Assembly: GCF_000719265.1 (NCBI RefSeq)
Contig: NZ_JOFL01000007.1
Span: 124,001 to 188,000 of the forward strand
Direction of reading: 5' to 3'
DNA length: 64,000 bases
Source: Streptomyces roseoverticillatus
GTDB taxonomy: Bacteria; Actinomycetota; Actinomycetes; Streptomycetales; Streptomycetaceae
Below the pieces are notes generated by a model that was not told the DNA's origin, ran no database searches, and saw only the letters and a list, made by a program, of their open reading frames with translations. The number at the start of each line of letters is the position of its first letter. Position 1 is the first letter of the stretch. The position numbers and the translations under genes were made by a program. Of the stretch, positions 8,337 through 16,718 are shown piece after piece.

Positions 8337-9113
8337 ATGAAGCACACGAAGATCAGCCGACCACAGCGCATGACCGTGGAAGGAGTGACGGCCATCCGCT
8401 CCTTCGTCGTCCGCGGCCGCCTCCAGGTGATCGGAACGGACGACAGCTTCGTCACGCTGGAGGTCTCGGAGATCGACCAGCACCCCTTACACGTCCGCTG
8501 CGAAGACGGACTGCTCTACCTCGGCCACCAGGAGACCACCTGGCAGCAGCTCCTCAAAGGCCGGCTGAGCAAGCGCCACGCGCGGCGCAGCGTCGTCTCC
8601 CTCGCCGTACCGCGCCACTGCAAGCTCGACCTGTGGTCCGTGGCCGCCGAGGTCGTCGCGTGCGACAGCCCCTCCGCGGTCCAGGTCCACAACGGCGATG
8701 GCGGAACCACCCTCAACCACCTCTCGGGCCCCGTCGAGGTCGAGACGTCCTCCGGCCACGTCGACGCCATCGGCCTGAGCGGCGACGTCGAGATCCGCTC
8801 CGTCTCCGGCGCGATCGCCCTGTCCGCCACCCCGCGCCGGACCCGGAACGTGAAGCTCTCCAGCGTCTCCGGCGACATCAGCATCTGCCTGCCGCAGACC
8901 GCCGACGCCCGGGTGCACCTCGAATCCCTCAACGGGCGCATCTCGAGCCAGTTCAGCACCATCGGCCCGGTTAAGATGCCGGGACAGAGCAGGGCCAAAG
9001 GAGACCTCGGGCACGGGAGTGCCTCGGTGTGGGCCAACAGCGTCTCCGGCCGCATCGCCCTCCTCAACGGCGGCAGCACCGACGACGCCGAGGGGCCCGG
9101 CAGCGCACGTTAG
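8337..9113 (+). CDS. DUF4097-like beta-repeat protein
   Basis: A 258-aa protein whose central and C-terminal part consists of repeated beta units (VQVHNGDGG, VEVETSSGHVDAIGLSG, VEIRSVSGAIALSA, VKLSSVSGDISICL). This pattern is characteristic of the DUF4097/DUF4098 adhesin-like beta-helix family. No signal peptide or transmembrane helix is visible, so it is probably cytoplasmic. The ATG at 8337 follows GAAGGAG. Codon 51 (8487-8489) is TTA, so in Streptomyces its translation would depend on the bldA tRNA and be linked to development. It lies 14 nt before a PadR gene, a pairing often seen in actinomycetes. The molecular function is unknown. Confidence 0.75.
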   Translation: MKHTKISRPQRMTVEGVTAIRSFVVRGRLQVIGTDDSFVTLEVSEIDQHPLHVRCEDGLLYLGHQETTWQQLLKGRLSKRHARRSVVSLAVPRHCKLDLWSVAAEVVACDSPSAVQVHNGDGGTTLNHLSGPVEVETSSGHVDAIGLSGDVEIRSVSGAIALSATPRRTRNVKLSSVSGDISICLPQTADARVHLESLNGRISSQFSTIGPVKMPGQSRAKGDLGHGSASVWANSVSGRIALLNGGSTDDAEGPGSAR

Positions 9114-9127
9114 GAGACGCACAGCGG

Positions 9128-9796
9128 ATGAGCGACACTCCCCGCATCGGCTACGGCCAGATCCGCTTCCACCTGCTCGACCTCCTCGGCCAGCGGCCCC
9201 GGCACGGCTACGAACTGCTCGCCGCCCTCAGCGACAAGTTCGCCGGCACCTACCGCCCCTCCCCCGGCGCCGTCTACCCCAGGCTGCGCCGCATGGAAGC
9301 CGAAGGGCTCATCCGCCACGAAAACGTCGGGGGCCGGAAGGTCTACCACCTCACCAGCGCCGGCCGGCAACAGCTCACGCACCAGGAGCCCGCGGACGCC
9401 CGGCCCGGAACAGAGGGAGAAGCGGAGGGGGAAAAGGACGGCGAGCAGCCCCCGCCACCCCCCATCGGCCGGCTCAGCGAAGCCATCCGCAGCGACGTCG
9501 AGAGCATCGTCCGTGACTTCCGCCGGCAGTTCACCACGGCCATGGACCGCCCGGCCCGCACCTCCGACGAACGCGACTGGCTCAGCTGGGCGGCCTGGCC
9601 CACCCCGCCCCCGCCGCAGGCGCACCCCGGCACCCGCCAGGAATTCCAGCAGCAGCTGGACGGCCTCATCACGGCCGCCCAGCACCTGCTCACCACGGAA
9701 TCCGTCCCCGACGCGACCCTCGCGGACGCCACCCGCCTGCTGGCCGACACGACGGCGGCTCTCCTCTCCCACGGCGGAGAGAGCGGGGGAAGCTGA
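9128..9796 (+). CDS. PadR family transcriptional regulator
   Basis: A 222-aa regulator with an N-terminal PadR winged helix: FHLLDLLGQRPRHGYELL, then SPGAVYPRLRRMEAEGLI (recognition helix), then the wing RKVYHLTSAG. A linker rich in charged and Pro residues (about 85-125) leads to a C-terminal helical part that would form the dimerisation arm. The AGGAG overlapping the stop of the preceding DUF4097-like gene serves as ribosome site, so the two genes are co-transcribed and probably co-regulated. Ligand and targets are not inferable. Confidence 0.88.
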   Translation: MSDTPRIGYGQIRFHLLDLLGQRPRHGYELLAALSDKFAGTYRPSPGAVYPRLRRMEAEGLIRHENVGGRKVYHLTSAGRQQLTHQEPADARPGTEGEAEGEKDGEQPPPPPIGRLSEAIRSDVESIVRDFRRQFTTAMDRPARTSDERDWLSWAAWPTPPPPQAHPGTRQEFQQQLDGLITAAQHLLTTESVPDATLADATRLLADTTAALLSHGGESGGS

Positions 9797-10093
9797 GTCA
9801 GCGCGAAGGTGCCGGACTGCCCTTCACCCTCCGGTCCTTGACGGCCAGCGACAGAACGGCAGCCACCATCACCGCAAGCGGAGCAAGCCCGTCCTCAACC
9901 AGCTCGTCCCCGACGGCACCCGCCCCAACAGGCCTCTCAGCACCCGAAGCCCCCTCCAAGCCCTCCCGCGCACACCCCGATGCCACCACACGCCCTCCTC
10001 CGAACAGCCGGTGAGTCACCCCAGACTGTCCCGAAGACACCTGGACACCCACTGAACGGCCGGTGGCCCGCTGCCGGATGACGGCTGGACGGG
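9797..10093. other. Convergent intergenic region, no gene seen
   Basis: About 300 nt between the PadR stop and the JetD stop (convergent). Short reading frames here lack homology and ribosome sites. It probably contains transcription terminators but no single hairpin dominates. Confidence 0.4.
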
Positions 10094-11332
10094 TCACGCA
10101 AGGTCCGCAAGGAGCAGCTCCAGGGTCGTCTCCTCCTCGACGCGTACGCCCAGCTCGGTGAGGGCCGGTGCCAGGGCGGGATCCCAGGGGGCCTCGGTGG
10201 GCGTGCCCGTCAGAGGTGGCAACGACGGGGTGGCGGCGGCCACGGCGCGGTAGTCGGCGGCCGTGTACCTCCAAGGGCGCCAGGGCACGCCGCGCAGCAG
10301 CACAGTCGCGATGCGCAGCCCGCCCCAGTCGAAGTCGCCGTGGTAGAGCAGCCTCGCGCCGTTTTCATGGAGGTGGCGCAGGAGCGTGTGGGCGGCGGCG
10401 GACGGCTGGCCCTGGAGGCAGACCAGCGGTGGGCAGCCGGCGCCGTGGACGTCGGCGGCGGCTGCCAGAACGGCGGGGTTCTCGCAGATCCGTACCTCCG
10501 GCGGTACTGCTGAAGGCGGCTGGTGGGTGAGTTGCCGGAGGGTGAGCACGCAGGGTTCCCCCGCGTCGGCCATCCAGTCGAGGGCGGGGTTACCTCGCAG
10601 GTTCAGGGTGAGGACTGTCGATGACAAGTCGTCGCGCAGCAGTCCTGCCGACGCCCACGCGTCGCGCCGCCATGAGGCTCCGCTGCCACCGGGAAGGCCG
10701 GTGAGGGCGCGGACGCCCGACAGCGTGAGGGTGGCCAGGGGCGTTCCGTCGTCCAGCGCGTGCGCGCTGCCCAGCACCCGGGCTGAGAAGGCGGGCAGGG
10801 ACACGGCGGGGGTGGCCGGGAGTTCGCGGAGCACTCGCGCGGTGTCGTCGAGCAGCGTCCGCGCGACGTCGGGGGTGCGGGCGAGACGCCGTACGAGGCC
10901 TTCGGCGCGTAGCCGGGCGGCCCATGCCGCGAAATGGGGGCGGTCGTGACCGAGGGCGTCGAGCGCGGCGTACGCCGCCCGCCAGGCACTGGACTCGTCG
11001 CGGTGAGCCTGGCTGAGGAGCGTGACGGGCCCGGTGAGGGCTGTGACGGCCACGGCGAGGCCGCCGGGGCTGATGCCGGAGCGAGACAGGACGGCGTCCA
11101 CGGCGTCGAGCCGTACGGACAAGGACCGGCCGGCGCGCGGAGGCCTGCCCACCAATCGCTCGACGGCCGCTCGCTGGCCTTGGGTGGGGGTGGCCAGCGA
11201 GACGGGCCCGGTGAGCGGCTGCTCCCGTTCGAGACGTCGGCGTATGCGCTCGACCAGCCAGACCAGCTCAGGAGTGCCGAGGAGTCTGTGCAGACGTTCG
11301 GCGTCAACGCCATGGGGCGGCGGGGAGTTCAC
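10094..11332 (-). CDS. jetD: Wadjet type II nuclease subunit JetD (TIGR02679/DUF2399)
   Basis: A 412-aa topoisomerase VI-like nuclease subunit that cuts the DNA loop extruded by the JetABC SMC complex in plasmid defence. The C-terminal DUF2399 Toprim-like domain shows LLYHGDFDWGGLRIA, with the acidic metal-binding pair D-x-D. The N-terminal and middle parts match the DUF3323-type region of the actinobacterial family. Start: GTG at 11332, whose GTGA overlaps the stop of jetC by 4 nt; upstream residues in the open frame are low-complexity and antisense to jetC coding. Last gene of the four-gene operon. The assignment as type II rests on the family set jetA/B/C/D = TIGR02677/02678/02680/02679. 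Confidence 0.9.
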   Translation of the reverse strand: MNSPPPHGVDAERLHRLLGTPELVWLVERIRRRLEREQPLTGPVSLATPTQGQRAAVERLVGRPPRAGRSLSVRLDAVDAVLSRSGISPGGLAVAVTALTGPVTLLSQAHRDESSAWRAAYAALDALGHDRPHFAAWAARLRAEGLVRRLARTPDVARTLLDDTARVLRELPATPAVSLPAFSARVLGSAHALDDGTPLATLTLSGVRALTGLPGGSGASWRRDAWASAGLLRDDLSSTVLTLNLRGNPALDWMADAGEPCVLTLRQLTHQPPSAVPPEVRICENPAVLAAAADVHGAGCPPLVCLQGQPSAAAHTLLRHLHENGARLLYHGDFDWGGLRIATVLLRGVPWRPWRYTAADYRAVAAATPSLPPLTGTPTEAPWDPALAPALTELGVRVEEETTLELLLADLA

Positions 11333-14300
11333 GCCCACAGGGGCTCCTGGCTCTCCGCCCCGGCCGCTTCCCGGCCGTGGGCTGATGCCGGTGCCGGTGC
11401 CGGTTCCTCGCCACGCCGCCGCGCACTGCCGTCCCACTCCCAGCGGGTGACCAGGACCGCCGCCACCCCGTCGATCCGCGAGAGCTGCGCGATGGCGATG
11501 CCGGGCACTTGTGGATAACAGGCCCACTCCCGTTCGCTGGTCATCACCACGTCCAGGTCGAAGGCGTGCAGCAGGCCCAGGCACTTGCCGCGCGAGTCGT
11601 CGTCGACACCTGCGAACGCCTCGTCGAGGGTGACCAGACGGGGGGCGTACGGGCTCCCCGCGCTCGCGTAGTGCGAGGACGCGGCGGCGAACAGGGGCAC
11701 GGACACGGCGAGGACGCGCTCACCGCCCGAGGCCGGCCCGGTGGCCGGGACCCATCGGCCCTGCTGGTGACGCTCGATGCCGAATTCGTGCCAGGAGCGG
11801 TAGTCGAGGGCGGCGGTGAGGTGTTCGAGCCAGCTTCCGGCGGCGTCGCCGGTCTGCTGCTGGGCGATCTGCGCCTGCAGGAACTCGCCGACTGCCATCC
11901 GGTCCTCGGGGGTCCAGGCGTCCGCGGACTGGCGCAGGCGTTCGCGCGCCCGGTCGAGACCCGCCGGGGCCTTGCGCGAGGCCCGCCACACCAGGCGCAG
12001 CTTCATGCCCGTCGACGTGGGGCGTTCCTCCAGCTCGGCGTTCATGGCCTGTACCTGCCGTTCGGCCGTGCCGATCAGCTCCTGCAGAGTGCCCGCCACC
12101 TCGGTGATGAGGTGGGTTTCGAGGATCTCCCGCTCGTGGGCGGACAGGATGCGGGTGAGCTCACGGACCTCTGCTGCGAGTGCCTCGGCGAGTTCGGGTA
12201 CGGCGCGTTCGCGGCCCTGGTACACGATGTCGACGACCATGCCTTCCTCGACCATGCGGGCAGACACGGTGTGCCCGTGCCGGGACAGGGCGTCCTGAAG
12301 AGACTTGAACTCTTCGCTGAGATGCCGCTGCACGCGTTCCCAAGCTCCGTCGGAGTCATCCGTCCTGGACAGTTCGGTCTCGATGGAGCGGGCGAGGGCG
12401 ATGGCGGGGGTGGCCGCCCACGGGCCCTCCGTCACCGGCGGTACGGCGAGGTCGGGCAGCGCGACCGTGATCAGACCCGTGGTCGCGAACCGCTGGAGGG
12501 CCGCGATCGCCGCGGCCCGGGCGTCCGTGGCCTCGGCGAGGCCCCGTTCCAGCTGTTCGATGCGGCCCTCGGCGCGGCTGGCCCGCCGGTCAGCGTCCGT
12601 GTGCAGTTCGCGGGCACGGCGCTGCTCGGTGCCGCAATCGCTGAGAGAGCGGGCAGTCTCGGCGAGACGTCGTTCCAGTTCGGCGACGGCGGCGCCGACC
12701 GTGGAGCGGAGGGTGCTGTGGCGCTCGTCCGCCACGGCGGCCTCGCGGGCGGCTTCCTCGGCGCGCAACGCATGCTCCGCGGCCCGCTGCCCCACCTGTT
12801 CGGCCTCGTCGTGCTCCTCCCCTGCCTGCCGGGCCGCCTCGGTGCGCTCCCGCAGGGCGGGCCACAGAGCGGCGAAGGCGAGGGCGAGGTCGGTGAGGGC
12901 CTGGCGCACGGCGGCGAGCCCGGCCCGGTCGGCGGGCAGGCCCAGGTCGGTGACGGCCGCGTCGAGTTCGGCCACGGCCTGCTCGGCCGTCCGGGCAGCC
13001 TCGGTGAAGACGGCGGCCCGTTCGTCGCGTCGGCTGCGGTCCCGGCGGACGGTGTCGGCGGCCGCGGACACACGGGCGTACGCCTGCCTGAGCGGGGCCT
13101 CGTCAGGGACGGCGGCCAGTTCGGCGCCGAGCTTGCGGCGGCGCACGGCGGCAGCGTCCGCCTGGGCGGTCACAGCCGCGGACTCCTCCTGGAGCACGGC
13201 GAGCCCGGCCTGCAGGGCGGTGATGCGGGATCGTCGTGCTTGTTCACGGGCCCCTTCACCGAGGTATTCGGCTGCGGGTTTGGCCCACCGGCCGGTGAGC
13301 GAGCCGACGCGGAACCGCCCGTCAAGCGCTGCCCAGGTGTCCGCGCCCTCTCCCGCCGTCCGGACGGCTTGGGCACTGTCCCCACCCAGCCCGATCGCCG
13401 CGAGCAGCCGTTCCACCGTCTCCTCGCCGATCGCTGCGGCCCGCTCGTCGCCGTGGTCCACGGCAGGGCGCAGCACGTCGGCCAGCGACGGCCCCCGCAC
13501 AGACCCGGTCTGCGGGGCGAGCAGCACGTCGTGCCCGTCACCACCGAGGAGGGAACCATCGGAGCTCACCCGGGCATCGAGCAGTACGCAACCGTCAGGA
13601 CGCACCCAGGCATCCAGCAGTCCGGATGCCTCCAGCGCCGCTTCCAGGCCGGCGCGGTCGGCCTCCCCGAGCCCCTCGCGGAAGTCCGCCAGCCGCCACA
13701 GCGGGGCACCCGGCGTGCGCTCGCGCAGTCCCGGGGTACGGGTGTACGGGGCCTCGGGACCCCGCTGGCCTCCGGCTTCGAGTGCGGCCAGTTCCCGTTC
13801 CATGTCCTGGCGGCGGGTTGCGAGCTCAGTCCTGCGATGCGCCAGGACGGCCATCTGGTCGGCGAGCTCCGCCGAGGCGCAGTTGTGGGCTCGCGAGGCG
13901 TGGGCGCGCGCTGGGCAAGGCCCGTCGAGATGACGCACCCAGTCCTGGACCTCGTCGAGGAGGCCTGCCGGGTCCGGGTACGTCAGCTCCTGGCACGTGC
14001 GGGCGTGCTCGCGTACGGCGTCCACAAGCTCTTGGCCCGCGGCTGCCACGGCCTCCTCCGCCCGGTTGTGCGCCGCGGCCGCGAGCGCGAGATCGGCCTC
14101 CGCCTCGTCGAGCCGCCCGGAGGCCGCGTGACGCTCGGCCTTTGCTCTGTCGGCCTCGTTCGCCAAGCCCTCGACATGAGCCAGGGTGCGCCGCCGGCGA
14201 TCCGCCGCCTCCTCCGCCTCTTCCCGGGTGGGTTCATCAGGCAGCGGGACGCGGGCGTCCCCGGCCGCCCCCCGGACGCGGTCGAGGACGTCTCCGGCCC

Positions 14301-15477
14301 GGCGCTGCGCCGCGGCGAGCCGGTTCTCGGCCGCGCCGCGCCGCTCCAGTGCCCGCGTGTGGAGCCGCGCGGCCTGCTCGCGGTCGGCCGCCGCGCGCTC
14401 CTGAGCCCGCGCCGTGCGGGCCGCCTCCGCGGCCACTTGCTCCAGCTCGCGGGCACTGCGCATCTCGGGGCCTTCGCGCAGGGCGGCGTCCTGGGCCCGC
14501 AGGCGGGTCTCGGCCTCTTCCAGGGCGGCGATCCGCTCCCCCGCCGCCGCTCTGTCCTCCTCCGCACGGGCCTTGTGCGCCTGTTCCTCCGTGAGGTCCC
14601 GCTGGAGGCGCTCGTAGCGGGAGTGCTCACTGCGCGGCAGCCGTGCCCGGCGGCGGGTGGCGATGCGGGCGTAGCGCCGGTAGTGGTCCAGGAACGCCGA
14701 GGCGGCGTGCTCGGCCTCAGTGGCGGCCCGCAGTTCCTCCTTCTCCTCGTCCAGGGAACGGAACGACTCGGCCGCATCGGCGATGACCGCCTGGTCCATG
14801 GGCGGCAGTGCTTCGGTCAGGGCCCTGGAGAGGGCGGCCTCGTTGGGGCGCTTGGACAGCTGGGGCTGGCGCAGCTGGATGAGCAGGTCGACGAGGGCCG
14901 CGTAGCGCTGCTCGCCGAGTCCGAACAGTGCCTCGTCGACGGCCCTTCGGTACGTCCTGGCCTGGTCGTACACCATGCCGTGCCCGGCGATCGCCTCGTT
15001 CAACCGGTCGCGGGACAGAGCGGTGCCCGTGGGATCGACCAGACTGAGTTCCGGGCCGATGCGCTGGTCGGTGACGGCGTACCAGTGGCGGGCGATGCCG
15101 CGCCCGGCGACGGCCTTGAGGCCGCAGGCGAGGGTACGGAAGTGCTCTTCACCGCTAGTCGCGTCCCGTCGGCCGAATTCGATCCACGTGTAGCCGAGCC
15201 GTTCGGAGTGCGGGTGCTCGCCGCCGAGGAGCAGATTCCACTCCATGCGCTTTCCCGGGTCGCCGTCGGGCTCGACACGGCGCGGCGTGAGGTCTCCGTC
15301 CAGCAGGAAGGGCAGTGTCAGGGCGAGGACCTTGGACTTCCCGGTGCCGTTGTTGCCGCGCAGCAGGAGGCGTCCGTCACGGAAGTGGAATTCCTCCACG
15401 TCGTAGTGGAAGAGGTCGACGAGTCCGATGCGCAACGGCTGCCAGCGCGTGCGCACGGGGACGGGCAGGGCGGTCAA
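11329..15477 (-). CDS. jetC: Wadjet type II SMC-like ATPase JetC (TIGR02680)
   Basis: A 1382-aa SMC/Rad50/MukB-like motor that extrudes DNA loops in the Wadjet complex. The N-terminal ATPase half has Walker A LLRGNNGTGKSKV (about 33-46). Very long Ala/Arg/Glu-rich coiled coils run through about 250-600 and 740-1150, separated by a hinge-like globular section (about 600-740). The C-terminal half ends with the signature region (GPASGGERVLAVSVPL) and Walker B RLVTLDEAFAGVDDDSRG (about 1280). Length is usual for TIGR02680. It overlaps jetB upstream and jetD downstream by 4 nt each. A large open frame on the opposite strand is only its antisense shadow. Confidence 0.95.
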   Translation of the reverse strand: MTALPVPVRTRWQPLRIGLVDLFHYDVEEFHFRDGRLLLRGNNGTGKSKVLALTLPFLLDGDLTPRRVEPDGDPGKRMEWNLLLGGEHPHSERLGYTWIEFGRRDATSGEEHFRTLACGLKAVAGRGIARHWYAVTDQRIGPELSLVDPTGTALSRDRLNEAIAGHGMVYDQARTYRRAVDEALFGLGEQRYAALVDLLIQLRQPQLSKRPNEAALSRALTEALPPMDQAVIADAAESFRSLDEEKEELRAATEAEHAASAFLDHYRRYARIATRRRARLPRSEHSRYERLQRDLTEEQAHKARAEEDRAAAGERIAALEEAETRLRAQDAALREGPEMRSARELEQVAAEAARTARAQERAAADREQAARLHTRALERRGAAENRLAAAQRRAGDVLDRVRGAAGDARVPLPDEPTREEAEEAADRRRRTLAHVEGLANEADRAKAERHAASGRLDEAEADLALAAAAHNRAEEAVAAAGQELVDAVREHARTCQELTYPDPAGLLDEVQDWVRHLDGPCPARAHASRAHNCASAELADQMAVLAHRRTELATRRQDMERELAALEAGGQRGPEAPYTRTPGLRERTPGAPLWRLADFREGLGEADRAGLEAALEASGLLDAWVRPDGCVLLDARVSSDGSLLGGDGHDVLLAPQTGSVRGPSLADVLRPAVDHGDERAAAIGEETVERLLAAIGLGGDSAQAVRTAGEGADTWAALDGRFRVGSLTGRWAKPAAEYLGEGAREQARRSRITALQAGLAVLQEESAAVTAQADAAAVRRRKLGAELAAVPDEAPLRQAYARVSAAADTVRRDRSRRDERAAVFTEAARTAEQAVAELDAAVTDLGLPADRAGLAAVRQALTDLALAFAALWPALRERTEAARQAGEEHDEAEQVGQRAAEHALRAEEAAREAAVADERHSTLRSTVGAAVAELERRLAETARSLSDCGTEQRRARELHTDADRRASRAEGRIEQLERGLAEATDARAAAIAALQRFATTGLITVALPDLAVPPVTEGPWAATPAIALARSIETELSRTDDSDGAWERVQRHLSEEFKSLQDALSRHGHTVSARMVEEGMVVDIVYQGRERAVPELAEALAAEVRELTRILSAHEREILETHLITEVAGTLQELIGTAERQVQAMNAELEERPTSTGMKLRLVWRASRKAPAGLDRARERLRQSADAWTPEDRMAVGEFLQAQIAQQQTGDAAGSWLEHLTAALDYRSWHEFGIERHQQGRWVPATGPASGGERVLAVSVPLFAAASSHYASAGSPYAPRLVTLDEAFAGVDDDSRGKCLGLLHAFDLDVVMTSEREWACYPQVPGIAIAQLSRIDGVAAVLVTRWEWDGSARRRGEEPAPAPASAHGREAAGAESQEPLWA

Positions 15478-16718
15478 CTCTGGTTCGCCTTTCGCTGCTG
15501 AGGCATGCGCGTGGTGCGAGGGGTGCCGGATTCGCGTACGACCGTCTCGCCGACGGCGTACCGGGCGAGAGCCGGGCGTGGCACGACCGTGCCGCCTTGA
15601 CGGGATATGAGTGCGAGGGCGGAGAGCTTGGTGAGTGCCTGTTCGACCAGTTCCCCCTCCGCGCCCGGTTCCTTGGCGGACTTGGCCCAGAAGCCGCCGT
15701 GCTCGACGGCAAGGTCACGGACCTTCTGCTGGAGATCGTCGGTGGTGACGGGACAGCCGGCCGCCGCGAGGTGTTCGGCGAGCAGCAGGGTGATGTGGCC
15801 GTGAGTGCCCTGTTCGGGCATGCGGACGTCGGTCAGGTCGTCTTCGGGGTCGACCATGGCGATGCCCTCGGCCCTCACCTCGGCGACGAGTCCGGTCAGT
15901 TCCGTGATACGGGCGATGAGGAAGCCGCGCTGCCGGGTGAGATAGGCCAGCTCCGCGTCCGTCAACTCGTCGTAGTACAGCACCGGATCGTCGAGCAGGC
16001 GCCGGGTCAGCGAACGGCGCATCGCGCGGAACCGCAGCTCGTCGCTGTCCAGGGCGGTTTCGGCGACCAGTTCGGCGAGGCGGCCCTCGAAGGTGCCGGC
16101 ATGGACCGTCGAGGGGCCCCGACGGGTGACGAGCAGGCCGGCCAGCACGCGCCGCTCGACGTCGTACAGGACGTCGCCCGCTCCGCTGACATAAGCCTCT
16201 TCGTCTCCGGCGACGCGCCGGAGGACGCCGAGCTTCAGCAGGAACCGTACGACTGCGGCAAGGTCGAGGCGCTCGTCCCGCCGGTCCAGGGTGAAGTGGA
16301 TTCCGGCGTCCGTGAGCCGGGGGTCGGCGGCGTCCAGGACGATGTGGTCGGCGAGACGGCCCAGCGCGATCTGCGCCTCGCCTCGCTCAAGGGCGGCCAG
16401 GGCGAGGCAGAGCAGGACGTAGCGGCGACGGGTGAAGGGGGCACCGGTCCGGCCGGCCTCACGAGCGGGGTGTGCCGGGCCGGCGAGGGTGCCGGGGACC
16501 TTCCGCAGCCGGGCCGCCTCGGCGCCCACTTGGAGGGACCAGCCGGTGTTGCGGTCGAACCACTCCCGCAGTTCCGAAGCGTGGCGGCGGATGAGCCGGA
16601 AGTCGTCGGAGTGCGGGCCGTGCGCGAGCAGGAGCGGCTGCTTGAGCAGAGCCCGGGCGGCCTTGCGCAGATCGGCGGCGTGCTGCCCGTCCAGCACCTC
16701 GGCGAGTGGGGTGCTCAT
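15474..16718 (-). CDS. jetB: Wadjet type II subunit JetB (TIGR02678)
   Basis: A 414-aa accessory subunit, the counterpart of kleisin-interacting MukE-like KITE proteins in Wadjet. It is mainly helical with winged-helix-like segments (RRSLTRRLLDDPVLYYDEL; VRDLAVEHGGFWAKS; LTKLSALALISRQGG). The order jetA-jetB-jetC-jetD and ATGA overlaps on both sides support the call. No enzymatic motif is expected or seen. Confidence 0.9.
   Translation of the reverse strand: MSTPLAEVLDGQHAADLRKAARALLKQPLLLAHGPHSDDFRLIRRHASELREWFDRNTGWSLQVGAEAARLRKVPGTLAGPAHPAREAGRTGAPFTRRRYVLLCLALAALERGEAQIALGRLADHIVLDAADPRLTDAGIHFTLDRRDERLDLAAVVRFLLKLGVLRRVAGDEEAYVSGAGDVLYDVERRVLAGLLVTRRGPSTVHAGTFEGRLAELVAETALDSDELRFRAMRRSLTRRLLDDPVLYYDELTDAELAYLTRQRGFLIARITELTGLVAEVRAEGIAMVDPEDDLTDVRMPEQGTHGHITLLLAEHLAAAGCPVTTDDLQQKVRDLAVEHGGFWAKSAKEPGAEGELVEQALTKLSALALISRQGGTVVPRPALARYAVGETVVRESGTPRTTRMPQQRKANQS

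Noticed and set aside
11509..15501. A 1330-codon open frame on the plus strand
   Set aside because: It is the antisense shadow of jetC; low-complexity G/R/A/V composition, no domains, typical of high-GC third-position bias.
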